DNA of 62,214 nucleotides from Lactonifactor longoviformis DSM 17459 (GCF_900129135.1 NZ_FQVI01000026.1:1-62214); one strand, 5' to 3'; numbered from the stretch's first letter, positions 27,389-36,511 are shown. The notes: generated by a model not told the origin, from the letters alone. Program-made: numbers and translations.

Positions 27389-27962
27389 GATATTCCTCCA
27401 GGGTGAGACCTGTAAGAGAGAGATACAGGGCCAAAGACTTGGATACGTAACGGATATGCCAGGGTTCATAGGCGTACCCGGTGACGGCTTCTTTGCCTTT
27501 GGGATAGCGGATGACAAAGCCGTACAGGGGGGCATAGGCCTTCAGCCATTTGCCGGCCTGAGTTTCAGCAAACTCTTCTACCAGGTCAAAGGCAACATCG
27601 GGACAGGAGACATCCAGGGCAAGCCCTGTCTGGTGCTCGCTGGCGCCCGGGGGCGCCACAAGAAGTTTACATAATTCTTCCGGCGGAGAGTCAGCGGTCA
27701 GATTTTCTTTTTTTAAGGCGGCTTTATAGAGCTCTTCCTGGCGGCTGTAGGGCCGGTAGCCGGAGACCCCCCAGAGGGTAATCTGACAGCTTTTTGCCCT
27801 TTGAAACAGGGCGTGTACAGCCTTTGCCGCGTCTTTTCTCAGGAGCCGCTTGGGATCCCCTGCCGGTGCATCAAAGGGGATGGAAGGCTCCACCAGATTC
27901 TTTGGAATGTATGAGGCAGGCAGGCGGTACTCCCGGTTTACTAGTACAGAACAAGATGACAT
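27378..27962 (-). CDS. M15B (VanY/DacY-type) D,D- or L,D-carboxypeptidase, apparently without signal peptide
   Basis: The start at ATG 27962 is chosen because AAGGAGG abuts the ATG at 27971 too closely and is well placed for the second one. The product has 194 residues with the M15B motifs SGYRPYSRQ, the zinc pair in SEHQTGLALDVS and the final zinc/base motif EPWHIRY. Relatives trim D-Ala from wall peptides. Most VanY-type proteins have an N-terminal membrane anchor; none is visible here. That suggests a cytoplasmic role (VanX/VanXY-like) or an upstream start I have missed. No van regulators are nearby. Confidence 0.85.
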   Translation of the reverse strand: MSSCSVLVNREYRLPASYIPKNLVEPSIPFDAPAGDPKRLLRKDAAKAVHALFQRAKSCQITLWGVSGYRPYSRQEELYKAALKKENLTADSPPEELCKLLVAPPGASEHQTGLALDVSCPDVAFDLVEEFAETQAGKWLKAYAPLYGFVIRYPKGKEAVTGYAYEPWHIRYVSKSLALYLSLTGLTLEEYHRI

Positions 27963-28088
27963 GGGTTCCATCCTCCTTATGAAATGGTTCTATTATAATC
28001 TTATGCGCCTGCCGGTAAGAATATGTCTTGACGCAGACAGAGAATCCCGATACTATATGGGGGAAAGAGTAAGGAGACGGATGAAAAG

Positions 28089-29264
28089 ATGACAGAATAT
28101 TTAGTGCGCAGATTTGTGAAAGATTATGAGGACATCGGACGTGAGGAGGTCAGGACCAGATATGGAATCCTTTCCAGTATGGTAGGTATTCTCTGCAATG
28201 TACTTTTATTTGGGATAAAGCTGCTGATTGGAATGCTGATGCACAGTATAGCGGTCATGGCGGATGCCTTTAACAACCTGTCGGATGCGGCATCTTCGGT
28301 GATTAGCTTTGTGGGGGTGAAGATGGCCGGGAAACCCGCGGATAAGGAGCATCCCTTTGGCCATGGAAGGATGGAATATATTGCAGCTTTTATTGTTGCG
28401 TTCCTTGTCATACAGGTAGGGTTTTCATTTTTCAAAAGCAGTGCGGGCAAGCTTATGCACCCGGAGGCGATTACGTTTCAGCTGGTTCCCTTTTTGATAC
28501 TGGTCCTTTCCGTGGGAGTGAAACTGTGGATGGGATTGTTTAACAGAAAGCTGGGAAAGCGGATTAACTCTAAGGTGATGCTTGCCACATCGGCAGATTC
28601 TATGGGAGATGCGGTGACCACGTCAGCCACCCTTATCTCTATTCTTATCTGCAGGTTTGCGGGAGTGAACATTGACGCAGCGGCGGGCCTTCTGGTATCC
28701 CTGATGGTTATGTGGGCCGGAATCTCCATTGCGAAGGAGACTCTGGAGCCGCTGATAGGGGAGGCGGCAGATCCGGAATTATATAAGAAGATATCCGAAA
28801 TGGTAGAGGCTTATGAGGGGATACTGGGAACGCATGATCTCATCGTACATAATTACGGACCCAATAAAAGTATGGCCTCCATCCACGCAGAGGTCCCCAG
28901 GGATGCGGATATTGAAGAATCCCATGAGATCATTGACCGGATCGAGCGGGAAGTGGCCAGAGAACTGGGGATATTCTTAGTGATTCATATGGATCCCATC
29001 GAAGTCAGGGATGAAGAAGTGTTAAAATCAAAACAGGAGCTGGAAGAGGTTCTGCAGGTTATTGACGAACGGCTGAACATGCATGATTTCAGGATGGTGA
29101 AGGGCAAGAGACAAATTAATCTTATCTTTGATCTTGTAGTTCCCTTTGACTACGACAAAAAGGGGCAGGAAGAATTATTAGACAAGGTTATTCGAATGAT
29201 GCAGGAAAAAGACGGACGCTACCAGTTTGTGATCACGGTGGATCAGGGGTTTGTGGGTACGTAA
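28089..29264 (+). CDS. Cation diffusion facilitator (CDF) metal transporter
   Basis: The 391-residue protein has six predicted membrane segments in its first 215 residues, a His/Asp metal-site pattern (ADAFNNLSDAASS and TSADSMGDAVTTSA), and the family motif HPFGHGRMEYIAAF. A C-terminal cytoplasmic dimerisation domain (HDLIVHNYGPNKSMASIHAEV, minus its ends) carries further His/Asp residues, followed by about 90 extra residues. It exports divalent metals such as zinc, iron or manganese in exchange for protons. GTAAGGAG is the ribosome site. It stands between a peptidase gene on the other strand and tRNA-Gln. Confidence 0.92.
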   Translation: MTEYLVRRFVKDYEDIGREEVRTRYGILSSMVGILCNVLLFGIKLLIGMLMHSIAVMADAFNNLSDAASSVISFVGVKMAGKPADKEHPFGHGRMEYIAAFIVAFLVIQVGFSFFKSSAGKLMHPEAITFQLVPFLILVLSVGVKLWMGLFNRKLGKRINSKVMLATSADSMGDAVTTSATLISILICRFAGVNIDAAAGLLVSLMVMWAGISIAKETLEPLIGEAADPELYKKISEMVEAYEGILGTHDLIVHNYGPNKSMASIHAEVPRDADIEESHEIIDRIEREVARELGIFLVIHMDPIEVRDEEVLKSKQELEEVLQVIDERLNMHDFRMVKGKRQINLIFDLVVPFDYDKKGQEELLDKVIRMMQEKDGRYQFVITVDQGFVGT

Positions 29265-29295
29265 TAAAAAAAATAAAAAAAATTTTAAAAAGTAC

Positions 29296-29324
29296 TTGCA
29301 TTTAAATACGTTATATTGTATAAT
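29296..29324 (+). promoter_or_regulatory. Promoter of tRNA-Gln
   Basis: TTGCAT (29296-29301), 17-base spacer, TATAAT (29319-29324). A start near 29331 would give a short leader before the tRNA at 29342. Confidence 0.8.
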
Positions 29325-29341
29325 TCATTTTGTCGCGAAAT

Positions 29342-29413
29342 TGGGCTATCGCCAAATGGTAAGGCAACGGACTCTGACTCCGTCATTTCAAGGTTCGAAT
29401 CCTTGTAGCCCAG
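29342..29413 (+). tRNA. tRNA-Gln (anticodon CUG)
   Basis: A 72-base cloverleaf: acceptor TGGGCTA (29342-29348) pairs with TAGCCCA (29406-29412) plus discriminator G. The anticodon stem is ACGGA/TCCGT with loop CTCTGAC, giving anticodon CTG. The T arm contains GGTTCGAATCC. The 3' CCA is not encoded. It reads CAG codons and would supplement a UUG-anticodon tRNA-Gln located elsewhere. Confidence 0.95.
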
Positions 29414-29419
29414 CTTATG

Positions 29420-29452
29420 AAAGTCCCAAGTCTTACTTGGGACTTTATTTTT
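29420..29452 (+). terminator. Terminator of tRNA-Gln
   Basis: AAAGTCCCAAG (29420-29430) and CTTGGGACTTT (29436-29446) are perfect 11-bp arms with a five-base loop followed by ATTTTTT. Confidence 0.88.
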
Positions 29453-29535
29453 TGGTACAGAGAAATTTACCGGAAGGTTTGGACGTATTATGTCTCGCGG
29501 AGGCTGGTGGGACAGAGAAGAAAGGAAGGAGCAGC

Positions 29536-30264
29536 ATGTATTCATTTGACAGCAGGATTCGGTACAGCGAGGTTGGAGAGGACAGAAGGATCACGTTAAA
29601 CGCTATATTAAATTATTTTCAGGACTGCAGCACCTTCCATTCAGAAGATGTGGGATTAGGAATCGACTATCTGGCTGAACATAAGAAGGTATGGCTTCTG
29701 TCATCCTGGCAGATTGTTATCGACAGATATCCCTCACTGTGTGAAAAAGTAACCGTAAGCACCTGGCCCTATGATTTCAGGAAATTCCTGGGGAGCAGGA
29801 ACTTCACCCTCACAGACGGGGAAGGGCGGATGGCAGCCTATGCCAATTCCCTCTGGGCATACATGGACCTGGAGACGAATTCACCGGCTCTCGTAGCCTC
29901 TGAACAGATCGAAGGCTATCATCTGGAGGAAAAGCTGGATATGAACTATGCCCCCAGGAAAATAAAGCTTCCTTCGGACAGCCGGATACAGGAGGCATTT
30001 CCGGTACGGCCCCATCATCTGGACACGAATCATCATGTGAATAACGGCCAGTATGTACAGATGGCAATGGAGTGGGTGCCTGAGGACTTTATCATCCGTC
30101 AGATGCGGGCAGAATATAAAAAGCAGGCAGTGCTGGGAGATATGATAATTCCCAGGGTACATGCTGCAGATGAAGTGTATACCGTAGCCCTGTGCGATGA
30201 GCAGGGAGAAGTATATGTGATCGTTGAGTTTCAGGGGACCGAAAAGGGGACGTGTACTTTCTAG
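29536..30264 (+). CDS. Acyl-ACP thioesterase (FatA/B-like)
   Basis: The start at ATG 29536 has GAAGGAG upstream; the open frame runs further left but crosses the tRNA. The product has 242 residues with two hot-dog folds. The first includes FQDCSTFHSEDVG and the second VRPHHLDTNHHVNNGQYVQMA, which carries the catalytic Asn/His of acyl-ACP thioesterases. It releases free fatty acids from acyl-ACP in the cytoplasm. The last residues (GTEKGTCTF) and the stop codon lie in a 32-bp perfect palindrome of a dispersed repeat family, so the natural C-terminus has probably been replaced by repeat sequence. Confidence 0.88.
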   Translation: MYSFDSRIRYSEVGEDRRITLNAILNYFQDCSTFHSEDVGLGIDYLAEHKKVWLLSSWQIVIDRYPSLCEKVTVSTWPYDFRKFLGSRNFTLTDGEGRMAAYANSLWAYMDLETNSPALVASEQIEGYHLEEKLDMNYAPRKIKLPSDSRIQEAFPVRPHHLDTNHHVNNGQYVQMAMEWVPEDFIIRQMRAEYKKQAVLGDMIIPRVHAADEVYTVALCDEQGEVYVIVEFQGTEKGTCTF

Positions 30265-30308
30265 AAAGTACACGTCCCAAAATCAGACTGGCCTGTCCCT
30301 TTTTGACA
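30247..30308. repeat. Dispersed palindromic repeat, copy A
   Basis: A perfect 32-bp palindrome (16-bp half GGGACGTGTACTTTCT) at 30247-30278 has the thioesterase stop TAG at 30262-30264 in its middle. It is followed at 30289-30299 by TGGCCTGTCCC and then TTTTTGACA. The same two modules recur at 48918 and, rearranged, at 42058. It could also act as a terminator. Confidence 0.85.
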
Positions 30309-30336
30309 TTTGTTTGGAGAAAGCGAAGGAGTAAAA

Positions 30337-31176
30337 ATGATTCAGTTAGGTAGAAAACAGGAATTGACAGTTGTTAAACTTGTTGACTTTGGCGTATATC
30401 TTGGAGAAAAGATTGGTGCCGGGGAGAAGGAGAGGGTATTGCTTCCCAAAAAGCAGGTGCCCGAGGGAACCGGTGAGGGGGATGTTCTTACGGTATTTAT
30501 CTATAAGGACTCTTCGGACCGGCTGATTGCCACCACACGGGAGCCTGCGGCGGAGCTTGGCCACCTGGCGGTGCTGAAGGTGGCTGCGGTTGGAAAGATC
30601 GGGGCGTTTCTGGACTGGGGGTTGGAGAAGGATCTCTTTCTTCCTTTTAAGGAGCAGACGAAACGGGTGCACGAGGGCGAGGAGTGTCTGGTGGCCCTGT
30701 ACGCGGATAAGAGCGACCGCCTCTGTGCTACTATGAAGGTTTATCATTACCTGAAAAAGAATTCTCCCTATATTATCGGGGATGAGGTGACGGGACGGGT
30801 CTATGAAATCAGTGACAATTTCGGAGTGTTTGTGGCTGTGGACAATCAATATTCCGGTCTGATTCCCAAGAGGGAAGCCCAGGGGGAATATAAGGTTGGA
30901 GATGTTCTCTCCTGCCGTGTGACCAATGTGAAGGAAGATGGAAAGCTGGATCTCAGCACAAAACAGAAGGCATATATCCAGATTGACGAGGACGCCAAAA
31001 ATGTTCTTCAGGTGATTGAAGAATTTGCCGGGGTACTGCCCTTTGATGACAAGGCGGCACCGGAGGTGATCCAAAGAGAGTTCGGGCTGAGCAAAAATGC
31101 GTTTAAGCGGGCAGTTGGTCATCTGCTGAAGGAAAAAAGGGTAAAGATCGAGGGCGGCAGGATCTATAAACTGTAA
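30337..31176 (+). CDS. cvfB: S1-like RNA-binding protein (CvfB family)
   Basis: The start at ATG 30337 is chosen for the well-spaced GAAGGAG. The product has 279 residues: three S1/OB-like segments (about 5-60, 70-130 with VAAVGKIGAFLDWGLEKDLFLP, minus its ends, and 145-210 with VTGRVYEISDNFGVFVAVDNQ, minus its ends) and a C-terminal winged-helix (DDKAAPEVIQREFGLSKNAFK, minus its ends, then GHLLKEKRV). This is the layout of Staphylococcus CvfB and YitL. Such proteins bind RNA and affect expression of many genes; no enzyme activity is known. It sits directly after the repeat and before a methyltransferase with its own promoter. Confidence 0.88.
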   Translation: MIQLGRKQELTVVKLVDFGVYLGEKIGAGEKERVLLPKKQVPEGTGEGDVLTVFIYKDSSDRLIATTREPAAELGHLAVLKVAAVGKIGAFLDWGLEKDLFLPFKEQTKRVHEGEECLVALYADKSDRLCATMKVYHYLKKNSPYIIGDEVTGRVYEISDNFGVFVAVDNQYSGLIPKREAQGEYKVGDVLSCRVTNVKEDGKLDLSTKQKAYIQIDEDAKNVLQVIEEFAGVLPFDDKAAPEVIQREFGLSKNAFKRAVGHLLKEKRVKIEGGRIYKL

Positions 31177-31207
31177 GATCAATCTTCACGCGGGGGACAA
31201 GTTATGA

Positions 31208-31350
31208 TATAATGAGCGTTAGCAAACCATGAGGAGCTTTGCTCACATTTGGCGGCTGCTGCGGGATCATGGAGTTTTGCTTCCTGATCGGACAGCCCAT
31301 CATAGGTAAGTAACTGAAGTAACAGTTGAATTTTTAAAGGAGGAAATTAC
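31208..31350 (+). promoter_or_regulatory. Promoter and structured leader of the methyltransferase-dnaE unit
   Basis: TATAAT at 31208-31213, then about 135 bases with several stems. These are GAGC-TTT-GCTC near 31232, GATCA(T)GGA...TCCTGATC (about 31275-31299) inside an outer GGCTG...CAGCC pairing, and AACTG...CAGTT at about 31313-31328. The ribosome site AAAGGAGG follows. The folds resemble a cis-regulatory leader, but I do not recognise a known riboswitch class. Confidence 0.4.
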
Positions 31351-31938
31351 GTGGACTCGATTGACTATTATGACCGATACGCGATACCTTATTTTGAGAA
31401 AACAGTAGACTTAAGTATGGAAGAGATGCTGAAGCCCTTTATTGAACTGCTCCCAGAGAATGCGGAGGTATTGGACCTGGGCTGCGGTTCCGGTCGTGAC
31501 ACCCTTTATATGGAAGAAGAAGGAATCTCAGTAACTCCAATGGACGCTTCCGCAGAGATGTGCAAGCTGGCCAGTATCCATACAGGAAAGGAAGTACTGA
31601 ACTTAAGGCTTGAGGACATGGACTTTGATGACGTCTTTGACGGTGTCTGGGCCTGTGCTATTATCGGACATTTTACGCCGCAGGAAGTGAAGAAGGCTAT
31701 GAAAAAGGTGATACGTTCCCTGAAAGAGGGAGGAATCATGTATTTTTCAGTGCGGAAAGGGGACAGGGACGGACAGTATAACGGGAGATATTTCTGTGAT
31801 TACTCTAAGAGAGCCCTGGAGGATCTGGTTGAGAGCCTGCGTAATGTGGAATTAATAGATATCTGGGTTACAGAGGATATCCGCAAAGAGAGCGAAGGCA
31901 ATGAATGGTTCAATGTATTGCTTCGCAAAACGGAGTAA
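31351..31938 (+). CDS. Class I SAM-dependent methyltransferase
   Basis: The gene starts at GTG 31351, with AAAGGAGG 7 bases upstream. The 195-residue product has a Rossmann-type methyltransferase fold. Motif I is VLDLGCGSGRDTLYMEEEGIS, minus its last residue (near residue 37), followed by PMDASAEMC and VWACAIIGHFTPQEVKKAM, then LKEGGIMYFSVRKGD. The substrate cannot be read from the sequence; relatives are annotated as Tellurite-resistance/TehB-like or generic methyltransferases. Its stop is 3 bases before the dnaE start, so the two are probably co-transcribed and translationally linked. Confidence 0.85.
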   Translation: MDSIDYYDRYAIPYFEKTVDLSMEEMLKPFIELLPENAEVLDLGCGSGRDTLYMEEEGISVTPMDASAEMCKLASIHTGKEVLNLRLEDMDFDDVFDGVWACAIIGHFTPQEVKKAMKKVIRSLKEGGIMYFSVRKGDRDGQYNGRYFCDYSKRALEDLVESLRNVELIDIWVTEDIRKESEGNEWFNVLLRKTE

Positions 31939-31941
31939 GCT

Positions 31942-34900
31942 ATGACACAATTTACCCATTTACATGTGCATACAGAATACAGCCTGCTGGATGGTTCCAA
32001 TAAAATAAAAGAATATGTATCCAGAGTAAAAGAACTGGGGATGGACAGTGCAGCCATAACAGACCATGGGGTCATGTTTGGGTGCATTGATTTTTATAGG
32101 GAAGCCAAAGCCCAGGGGATCAAACCTATCATGGGATGCGAGGTATATGTGGCCCCGAACTCCAGATTTGACAAAGAAATCACCGGGGGCGAGGACCGGT
32201 ATTACCATCTGGTACTGCTGGCAGAGAATAATCAGGGCTATCAAAACCTGATGAAAATAGTATCCAAGGGGTTTGTGGAAGGTTTCTATTACAAACCCAG
32301 GGTGGATATGGAAGTGTTGGAAGAATTTCATGAAGGAATTATTGCATCATCCGCCTGCCTTGCAGGAGAAGTTGCAAGAAATATTTCAAAGAGATTTTAC
32401 GAAGAGGCAAAGCAAGCCGCGTTAAAATATGAAAATGTATTTGGAAAGGGGAATTTTTTCCTGGAGCTTCAGGACCACGGGATCCCGGAGCAGCAATATG
32501 TGAATCAGCAGCTTATGCGTATGAGCCAGGAGCTGGGAATCCCCCTGATCGCCACCAACGACGTGCACTATACCTATGTCACAGATGCTGAATCCCATGA
32601 TATTCTCCTCTGTGTCCAGACTGGAAAAAAACTTCAGGATGAGGACAGAATGCGCTACGAGGGGGGACAGTATTATGTAAAGTCACCTCAGGAGATGGAA
32701 GCGCTGTTTCCTTATGCCCTGGAGGCTCTGGAAAACACCCATAGAATAGCCGAGAGATGCAATGTGGAGATAGAATTCGGCGTCACAAAGCTGCCAAGAT
32801 TTGACGTTCCCCAGGGGTATACGGCCTGGGAGTACCTGAACAAACTGTGCTATGACGGCCTGAGGGATAAGTATTCCCCGGAACGGGCGGAGGAGCTTTC
32901 CCAGCGCCTGGATTATGAGCTGGGTGTTATCTCTAACATGGGATATGTGGATTACTTTCTCATTGTATGGGATTTCATCCGTTATGCCAGGGAAAAGGAC
33001 ATTATTGTCGGTCCGGGAAGAGGATCCGCCGCGGGCAGCCTGGTAGCATATACCCTTGGGATTACACAGCTGGATCCCATCCGCTATGATCTTCTGTTTG
33101 AACGTTTCCTGAATCCGGAACGTGTATCCATGCCGGATATTGATGTGGATTTCTGTTTTGAACGGCGCCAGGAGGTTATTGACTATGTGGTGGAAAAGTA
33201 CGGGAAGGACCGGGTGGTACAGATTGTAACTTTTGGTACTATGGCTGCCAGAGGTGTGATCCGGGATGTGGGGCGGGTGATGGATCTGCCGTATGCCCAG
33301 TGCGATACCATCGCGAAGATGATCCCCAATGAATTAAATATTACCATAGATAAAGCGCTGAAGATGAATCGTGAACTCCGGGAGATGTACGAGGAAGATG
33401 ATACGGTTCAGAAGCTTATTGATATGTCCCGGCGTCTGGAGGGGCTTCCCCGCCACACCTCTATGCATGCAGCAGGCGTGGTAATCAGCCAGAAGCCGGT
33501 GGACGAGTATGTACCTCTCTCGAGAGCCTCTGACGGTTCCATTACAACACAGTTCACCATGACCACTCTGGAGGAGCTGGGGCTCCTGAAAATGGACTTT
33601 TTAGGCCTGCGGACTCTGACGGTTATCCAGAATGCCCAGAAGCTTGCGGAAAAAAGTCTTGGGCATTCCCTGGATTTGGATACCATTGATTATAACGATC
33701 CACAGGTGCTGGCACTTGTGGGAAGCGGCAAAACTGAAGGTATTTTCCAGCTGGAGAGCGCAGGGATGAAGAACTTTATGAAGGAGCTGCGTCCCCAGAG
33801 CCTGGAAGATATTATTGCGGGAATTTCCCTGTACCGTCCCGGCCCCATGGATTTTATTCCCCAGTATATCCGGGGAAAAAACCATCCGGAGACCATTACT
33901 TATGACTGTCCCCAGCTGGAGCCTATTTTAAAGGCGACCTACGGGTGTATCGTCTACCAGGAGCAGGTTATGCAGATTGTACAGGCTCTGGCGGGCTATA
34001 CGCTGGGACGAAGCGATCTGCTCCGAAGGGCTATGTCCAAGAAAAAAGCGTCTGTCATGGAAAAAGAACGCCAGAGCTTTGTATACGGCAATGAAGAGGA
34101 AGGGGTGCCCGGATGTATCAACCGGGGAATCAGCGAAAAGACAGCTAATAAGATTTATGATGAGATGATTGACTTTGCTAAATACGCGTTTAATAAGTCC
34201 CATGCGGCTGCGTATGCGGTGGTATCCTACCAGACTGCCTATCTGAAATGTTATTTTCCTGTGGAATATATGGCTGCTTTGATGACATCCGTAATCGAAA
34301 TGCCCACTAAGGTTTCTGAGTACATTCTTACCTGCCGCCAGATGGGGATCCAGATTCTGCCCCCTGATATCAATACAGGAGAAAGTGCCTTTTCCGTTGA
34401 GGGATACAGTATACGCTATGGGCTGTCTGCCATTAAAAGCATCGGCCGCCCGGTGATCCAGGCTATTGTGGAGGAAAGGGCAGAACACGGGCCCTTCAAG
34501 ACCCTGAAAGATTTCATAGAACGCCTGTCAGGCAAGGAAGTGAACAAAAGGACGCTTGAGAACTTTATCAAGGCCGGAGCCTTTGACAGTCTGCCCGGGA
34601 ACCGCCGGCAGCAGATGATGGTCTATGCTCAGATTCTGGATGGGGTCAACCAGGAGAAAAAGACGGTTATGGCAGGCCAGATGAGCCTCTTTGATCTGGT
34701 TTCTGAGGAAGAAAAGCTGGAGTATGAGGTGAGAATGCCTGATGTGAAGGAATATGAGAAGGAAACACTGCTGGCATTTGAAAAAGAGGTTCTGGGTGTG
34801 TATATCAGCGGCCATCCCTTGGAAGAATATGAACAGGTATGGAGAAAAAATATAACGGCGGTTACCTCAGACTTTATGCCTGACGAGGAGACCGGTATGC

Positions 34901-35430
34901 CCAAGGTATACGACGGAGCGAAAGCGGTCCTGGGCGGAATGATTACCGGCAAAACCATAAAATATACTAAAAACAATAAAACCATGGCCTTCCTCACTCT
35001 GGAAGATCTGCTGGGAACCGTGGAGGTTGTGGTATTCCCCCGGGATTATGAAAACAATGCTATGCTGATGGAAGTAGACTCTAAAGTATTTATCCAGGGA
35101 AGAATCTCAGTGGAGGATGATAAACCCAGCAAACTTATCTGTGAAAAAATCCTTTCCTTTGAGGCAGTACCACGGGAACTCTGGGTGCAGTTTAAAGATC
35201 TGGAGGAATTCAGAAATGCCCGGGAGGAACTCTATGGGGAAATCAGAAGCTGTCCCGGGAAAAGCCAGGTGATGATCTTTCTTCGTTCTGAAAAAGCAAA
35301 AAAAATGCTGCCCTCCTCTATGAACGTGGATCTTGAGACTGGTATTTTCGTCAAATTGCGGGAAAAATACGGTGAAAGCAACGTTAAACTTGTAGAAAAG
35401 AGTATTGAAAAACTCATGAAAATGCATTAG
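31942..35430 (+). CDS. dnaE: DNA polymerase III alpha subunit
   Basis: The 1162-residue product starts with the PHP domain (HLHVHTEYSLLDGSN). The polymerase core follows with the catalytic pair Asp401 and Asp403 in PDIDVDF, matching the E. coli positions, and GPGRGSAAGSL just before. Next come the LKMDFLGLRTLTVI block, RPGPMDFIPQYI, a helix-hairpin-helix region, and a C-terminal OB fold (VLGGMITGKTIKYTKNNKTM) that binds template. It is the replicative polymerase subunit, used in Clostridia alongside PolC. No intein or frame break is seen. pfkA follows 60 bases later, a typical Lachnospiraceae order. Confidence 0.97.
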   Translation: MTQFTHLHVHTEYSLLDGSNKIKEYVSRVKELGMDSAAITDHGVMFGCIDFYREAKAQGIKPIMGCEVYVAPNSRFDKEITGGEDRYYHLVLLAENNQGYQNLMKIVSKGFVEGFYYKPRVDMEVLEEFHEGIIASSACLAGEVARNISKRFYEEAKQAALKYENVFGKGNFFLELQDHGIPEQQYVNQQLMRMSQELGIPLIATNDVHYTYVTDAESHDILLCVQTGKKLQDEDRMRYEGGQYYVKSPQEMEALFPYALEALENTHRIAERCNVEIEFGVTKLPRFDVPQGYTAWEYLNKLCYDGLRDKYSPERAEELSQRLDYELGVISNMGYVDYFLIVWDFIRYAREKDIIVGPGRGSAAGSLVAYTLGITQLDPIRYDLLFERFLNPERVSMPDIDVDFCFERRQEVIDYVVEKYGKDRVVQIVTFGTMAARGVIRDVGRVMDLPYAQCDTIAKMIPNELNITIDKALKMNRELREMYEEDDTVQKLIDMSRRLEGLPRHTSMHAAGVVISQKPVDEYVPLSRASDGSITTQFTMTTLEELGLLKMDFLGLRTLTVIQNAQKLAEKSLGHSLDLDTIDYNDPQVLALVGSGKTEGIFQLESAGMKNFMKELRPQSLEDIIAGISLYRPGPMDFIPQYIRGKNHPETITYDCPQLEPILKATYGCIVYQEQVMQIVQALAGYTLGRSDLLRRAMSKKKASVMEKERQSFVYGNEEEGVPGCINRGISEKTANKIYDEMIDFAKYAFNKSHAAAYAVVSYQTAYLKCYFPVEYMAALMTSVIEMPTKVSEYILTCRQMGIQILPPDINTGESAFSVEGYSIRYGLSAIKSIGRPVIQAIVEERAEHGPFKTLKDFIERLSGKEVNKRTLENFIKAGAFDSLPGNRRQQMMVYAQILDGVNQEKKTVMAGQMSLFDLVSEEEKLEYEVRMPDVKEYEKETLLAFEKEVLGVYISGHPLEEYEQVWRKNITAVTSDFMPDEETGMPKVYDGAKAVLGGMITGKTIKYTKNNKTMAFLTLEDLLGTVEVVVFPRDYENNAMLMEVDSKVFIQGRISVEDDKPSKLICEKILSFEAVPRELWVQFKDLEEFRNAREELYGEIRSCPGKSQVMIFLRSEKAKKMLPSSMNVDLETGIFVKLREKYGESNVKLVEKSIEKLMKMH

Positions 35431-35490
35431 AATAGGAACGAATAGTGGAAGATTGTTAAAAAATGTGCAGACAATTAATGGAGGGATAAG

Positions 35491-36492
35491 ATGACTGCTA
35501 AGAAAGAGATAAAAACTATCGGTGTTTTAACCAGCGGCGGAGATGCCCCGGGTATGAACGCAGCGATTCGTGCGGTTGTAAGGCGGGGATTGTCCAGGGG
35601 CTGTAAGATGAAGGGCATTTTAAAAGGTTACAATGGTTTGCTGAATGAAGAAATTATTGATATGACGGCAGTTGACGTTTCAGATACCATTGAGCGGGGA
35701 GGCACCATTCTCTATACGGCCCGCTGTGCGGAGTTCCGCACGGAAGAGGGGCAGAAAAGAGGGGCTGAGATCTGCAGGAAGCACGGGATTGACGCACTGG
35801 TAGTCATCGGCGGTGACGGATCCTTTGCCGGCGCTCAGAAGCTGGCCAATCTGGGGATCAATACCGTAGGTGTTCCGGGCACCATTGACCTGGACATTGC
35901 CTGCACAGAATATACAATTGGGTTTGACACTGCGGTAAATACCGCCATGGAGGCCATCGATAAGGTACGGGATACCTCAACCTCTCACGAGCGCTGCAGC
36001 ATTATAGAAGTTATGGGAAGGAATGCGGGGTATCTGGCACTGTGGTGCGGAATTGCCAACGGCGCTGAGGATATTCTTCTTCCGGAGAAATATGATTACG
36101 ATGAACAGAAGGTAATTAATAATATTATTGAGAACCGCAAGAGAGGCAAGAAGCACCATATCATCATCAATGCGGAGGGAATCGGACATTCTGAGGCCAT
36201 GGCAAAGCGGATCGAGGCTGCCACAGGAATTGAGACCAGGGCAACGATTCTGGGCCATATGCAGCGGGGCGGCAGCCCTACCTGTAAGGACCGTGTATAC
36301 GCATCCATTATGGGCGCTAAGGCTGTGGATGTTCTTCTGGAAGGGAAGACGCAGCGGGTAATCGGTTATAAGAATGGGGAATACGTTGATTTTGATATTA
36401 ACGAGGCTCTGGCTATGACCAAGTCGATTCCTGAATATACCTATGAGATAGGCCATGCTCTATCCCACAATTACAGTAAAAATGTAAAATAA
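35491..36492 (+). CDS. pfkA: 6-phosphofructokinase (ATP-dependent type)
   Basis: The 333-residue product has the bacterial PFK signatures LTSGGDAPGMNAAIRAVV, VVIGGDGSFAGAQ (Gly where pyrophosphate-dependent forms have Asp, so ATP use is predicted), and GTIDLDIACTEYTIGFDTA with the catalytic Asp of TID. EVMGRNAGYLA and HMQRGGSPTCKDR also match. It phosphorylates fructose-6-phosphate in glycolysis. The usual TIDND is TIDLD here, a mild variation. AATGGAGGG is the ribosome site. This is the housekeeping enzyme; the archaeal-type kinase at 56418 is a separate, sugar-locus gene. Confidence 0.96.
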   Translation: MTAKKEIKTIGVLTSGGDAPGMNAAIRAVVRRGLSRGCKMKGILKGYNGLLNEEIIDMTAVDVSDTIERGGTILYTARCAEFRTEEGQKRGAEICRKHGIDALVVIGGDGSFAGAQKLANLGINTVGVPGTIDLDIACTEYTIGFDTAVNTAMEAIDKVRDTSTSHERCSIIEVMGRNAGYLALWCGIANGAEDILLPEKYDYDEQKVINNIIENRKRGKKHHIIINAEGIGHSEAMAKRIEAATGIETRATILGHMQRGGSPTCKDRVYASIMGAKAVDVLLEGKTQRVIGYKNGEYVDFDINEALAMTKSIPEYTYEIGHALSHNYSKNVK

Positions 36493-36511
36493 CAGTTAAG
36501 AGACATTGCTC

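Noticed and set aside
29251-29535. N-terminal extension of the thioesterase frame
   Set aside because: It would have to be translated through tRNA-Gln and its terminator; ATG 29536 has a good ribosome site.
30346-31182. 278-codon minus-strand frame opposite the CvfB-like gene
   Set aside because: The plus-strand protein has clear S1 domains and a proper start. The minus frame has no recognisable motifs.
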